Assembly: GCA_003194525.1 (NCBI GenBank)
Contig: NBIV01000439.1
Span: 1-25,778, forward strand
From: Gracilariopsis chorda
Lineage: Eukaryota > Rhodophyta > Florideophyceae > Gracilariales > Gracilariaceae
Direction: 5' to 3'
DNA length: 25,778 bases
Position 1 is the stretch's first letter, and every line of letters starts with the position of its first letter. Below the pieces are notes generated by a model. It saw nothing but the letters and a program-made list of their open reading frames with translations. It did no database searches and was not told where the DNA came from. This document shows positions 24,546-25,778 of the stretch, in pieces. The position numbers and the translations under genes were made by a program.

Positions 24546-25778
24546 ATGTCTCGGCGACCATCCTCCGCCGAACCCGTTGTCACGCGGAGTCGTTCTGTCA
24601 GTGACGTGGAACAGGCAGAGATCTCGAAGGTCCCCGCTGGCCACCCTTGACGTGCCACTTTGAAAGGCAAGTCGAAGGGCCAAGACTCGTCGAGAGCCCA
24701 GAAACCCCCGCCTAAGGCGTTGAAGGACGCTCCCAACTCTGGTGTCGACCCGGCTTCTGTCGATGTAGCTGCACCCCGGAGGAGAGACCCCGATACCGAC
24801 GCCCCCCCCAGTGTCCAAGCGCAGCTTGAGGAGATGCGTGAAGCACACAATGCCCTCGTGGAGGAGTTTGAAGTCCTGCGTGTCAGGTTTGATACCTCTT
24901 CTATGAAGGATTTGGCTGAGGACATTCGCCTTTTAAGGGCGGATGTCAACACTGTGTTGGAATGTTTTGGTGGCCCTGCCAACTATGTTGAGAATGTGGA
25001 AACCCGATTTGATCGTGTCAGTGCCCGTCTGAGGACGTTGGAGCAAACTATCTTGATGGATGACAACGTCCCGGGTGAAGCCGCTGCTGTCTCGCAAAAA
25101 GCGAAGCGCAAAAAGAAAGATTCTACCCGCCGCACTCGCAAGAAGCAGGCCAAGCACGATCCCGACTCGTCGGATTCCTCCCTGTCTTCATAGGATTCTC
25201 ACCATTCAGATGGTTCGGTGTCGTCGGATTCTTCGTCGGACGATGATCGTCGCCGACGCCCGTTCCATTCTAAACGGTCTTCGTCCACCAAAGGTGTGAT
25301 TCGCCCCCGGAGGAAGGGAAGGAAACACTTAGGGTTGAGGGAACTCAAATTTACTAATCCCCTCTACAAGAGGTTGGTATCGTACGATATTATCGGCTTG
25401 AGGACTCCTCATTTGATCGTACACCCCGCGGTACGGGTAAGGTGAAGGACTGCATAAAGCGTATGCAGCTTTCCCTTCGTAACCAGTGCTTTTCTGGAGA
25501 AGATCCCATATTGGTGTTAGACTTCCTCGGAAGGTTCGTTTCCGAAGCGGAAATACTTGGTATGAACGAAGGACAGGCGTTTATTGCCCTACCGTATTTT
25601 CTACGTGGACTCGCCGAGGATCAATACAACTCTGTAAGAGGTTCTTCCCGAGCCTCCGAAGGAGGTGTAACGTGCTGCCCGGAAGCGGTTCAGTACCTCT
25701 TGCGATCCTACGCGACGAACAACGCTATTCAAGCGGCTATTCTCGCTTTACGCGATACCGGCCAGAACTCTGGAGAGA
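24546..25778 (+). pseudogene. Gag of second retrotransposon, two stops and one frameshift, partial
   Basis: ATG 24546. Frame 1 has TGA 24648-24650 and TAG 25191-25193 and runs to about 25385, where a one-base loss shifts it; the next frame is open to the window end. N-terminal Ser/Arg-rich region, then coiled coils (about 24825-24960 and 25000-25050), a Lys/Arg-rich stretch and a Ser/Asp-rich stretch (25150-25250). After the shift comes a capsid-like gag domain: CFSGEDPILVLDFLGRFV, then EAEILGMNEGQAFIALPYFL, and EAVQYLLRSYATNNAIQAA. This matches the retrotransposon gag pattern of a short helical bundle followed by a conserved aromatic segment. The copy is non-autonomous as it stands; pol is not in the window. 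Confidence 0.75.

Larger units (their letters stand above)
23714..25778 (+). mobile_element. Second LTR retrotransposon (5' part), cut by window end
   Basis: The left edge is placed at TGTGACACG (23714), a plausible LTR start, followed by an AT-rich promoter-like region (TTATATTTATTATTC at about 23769) and the palindrome CACTATATAGTG (23818-23829). A long non-coding leader leads to a gag frame at 24546. The right LTR and pol lie beyond the window, so the LTR end, primer site and target duplication cannot be confirmed. It is unrelated to the chromovirus in sequence and base composition (richer in G+C). The gag is of a type I associate with oomycete and fungal gypsy elements; that is recall, not a search. 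Confidence 0.65.

Overview
This window is the left end of a eukaryotic chromosome or telomeric contig. It opens with about 384 bases of irregular C-strand telomere repeat (C3-4 T A3-5). Spliceosomal introns of about 53-71 bases, eukaryote-only families (C2H2 zinc fingers, DIS3/RRP44, signal peptide peptidase, an Sm-like fold, a chromodomain Ty3/gypsy element) and two LTR retrotransposons rule out a prokaryote. The exact lineage is not fixed by the sequence. A protist such as an oomycete, or an alga, is my guess, at low confidence.

Layout. 1-384: telomere. 432-15,100: a subtelomeric patchwork of single-copy-looking genes, most of them broken by frameshifts and stop codons. In order these are a four-finger C2H2 protein, an unrecognised helical protein, an Sm-like fragment, a RING-H2 acidic protein (minus), an intact unrecognised 407-residue protein (minus), the C-terminal half of the exosome nuclease DIS3/RRP44, an endonuclease III-type HhH-GPD glycosylase (minus), several unrecognised remnants, a second C2H2 gene whose third finger is completed by splicing, a signal peptide peptidase relic, a coiled-coil single-span membrane protein, and a cysteine synthase relic that has lost its middle exons (minus). 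15,130-15,721: non-coding DNA rich in palindromes, including five copies of CTACCWGGTAG or close variants.

15,722-21,284: a Ty3/gypsy chromovirus inserted with an exact 5-bp target duplication (GTTGA). Its order is 5' LTR, PBS, an extra ORF with two JAZ/U1-type zinc fingers, gag, a -1 frameshift heptamer, then protease, RT, RNase H and integrase, a chromodomain, and a 59-base remnant of the 3' LTR. It carries in-frame nonsense changes that look like C-to-T or G-to-A, plus a deletion in the integrase C-terminus. The extra ORF has no downstream ATG in its own frame. It gains one only if a 53-base intron spanning the LTR end and PBS is removed, so it may be a spliced accessory gene.

21,306-23,518: a divergent pair, a 108-codon minus ORF and an intact 621-codon plus ORF with ten 9-residue acidic Pro/Glu repeats. 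23,714-25,778: the 5' end of a second, unrelated LTR retrotransposon (LTR and leader, then a gag with two stops and one frameshift), cut by the window edge.

The most promising undescribed system is the chromovirus accessory ORF, with its LTR-embedded start codon and hairpin-embedded splice donor.
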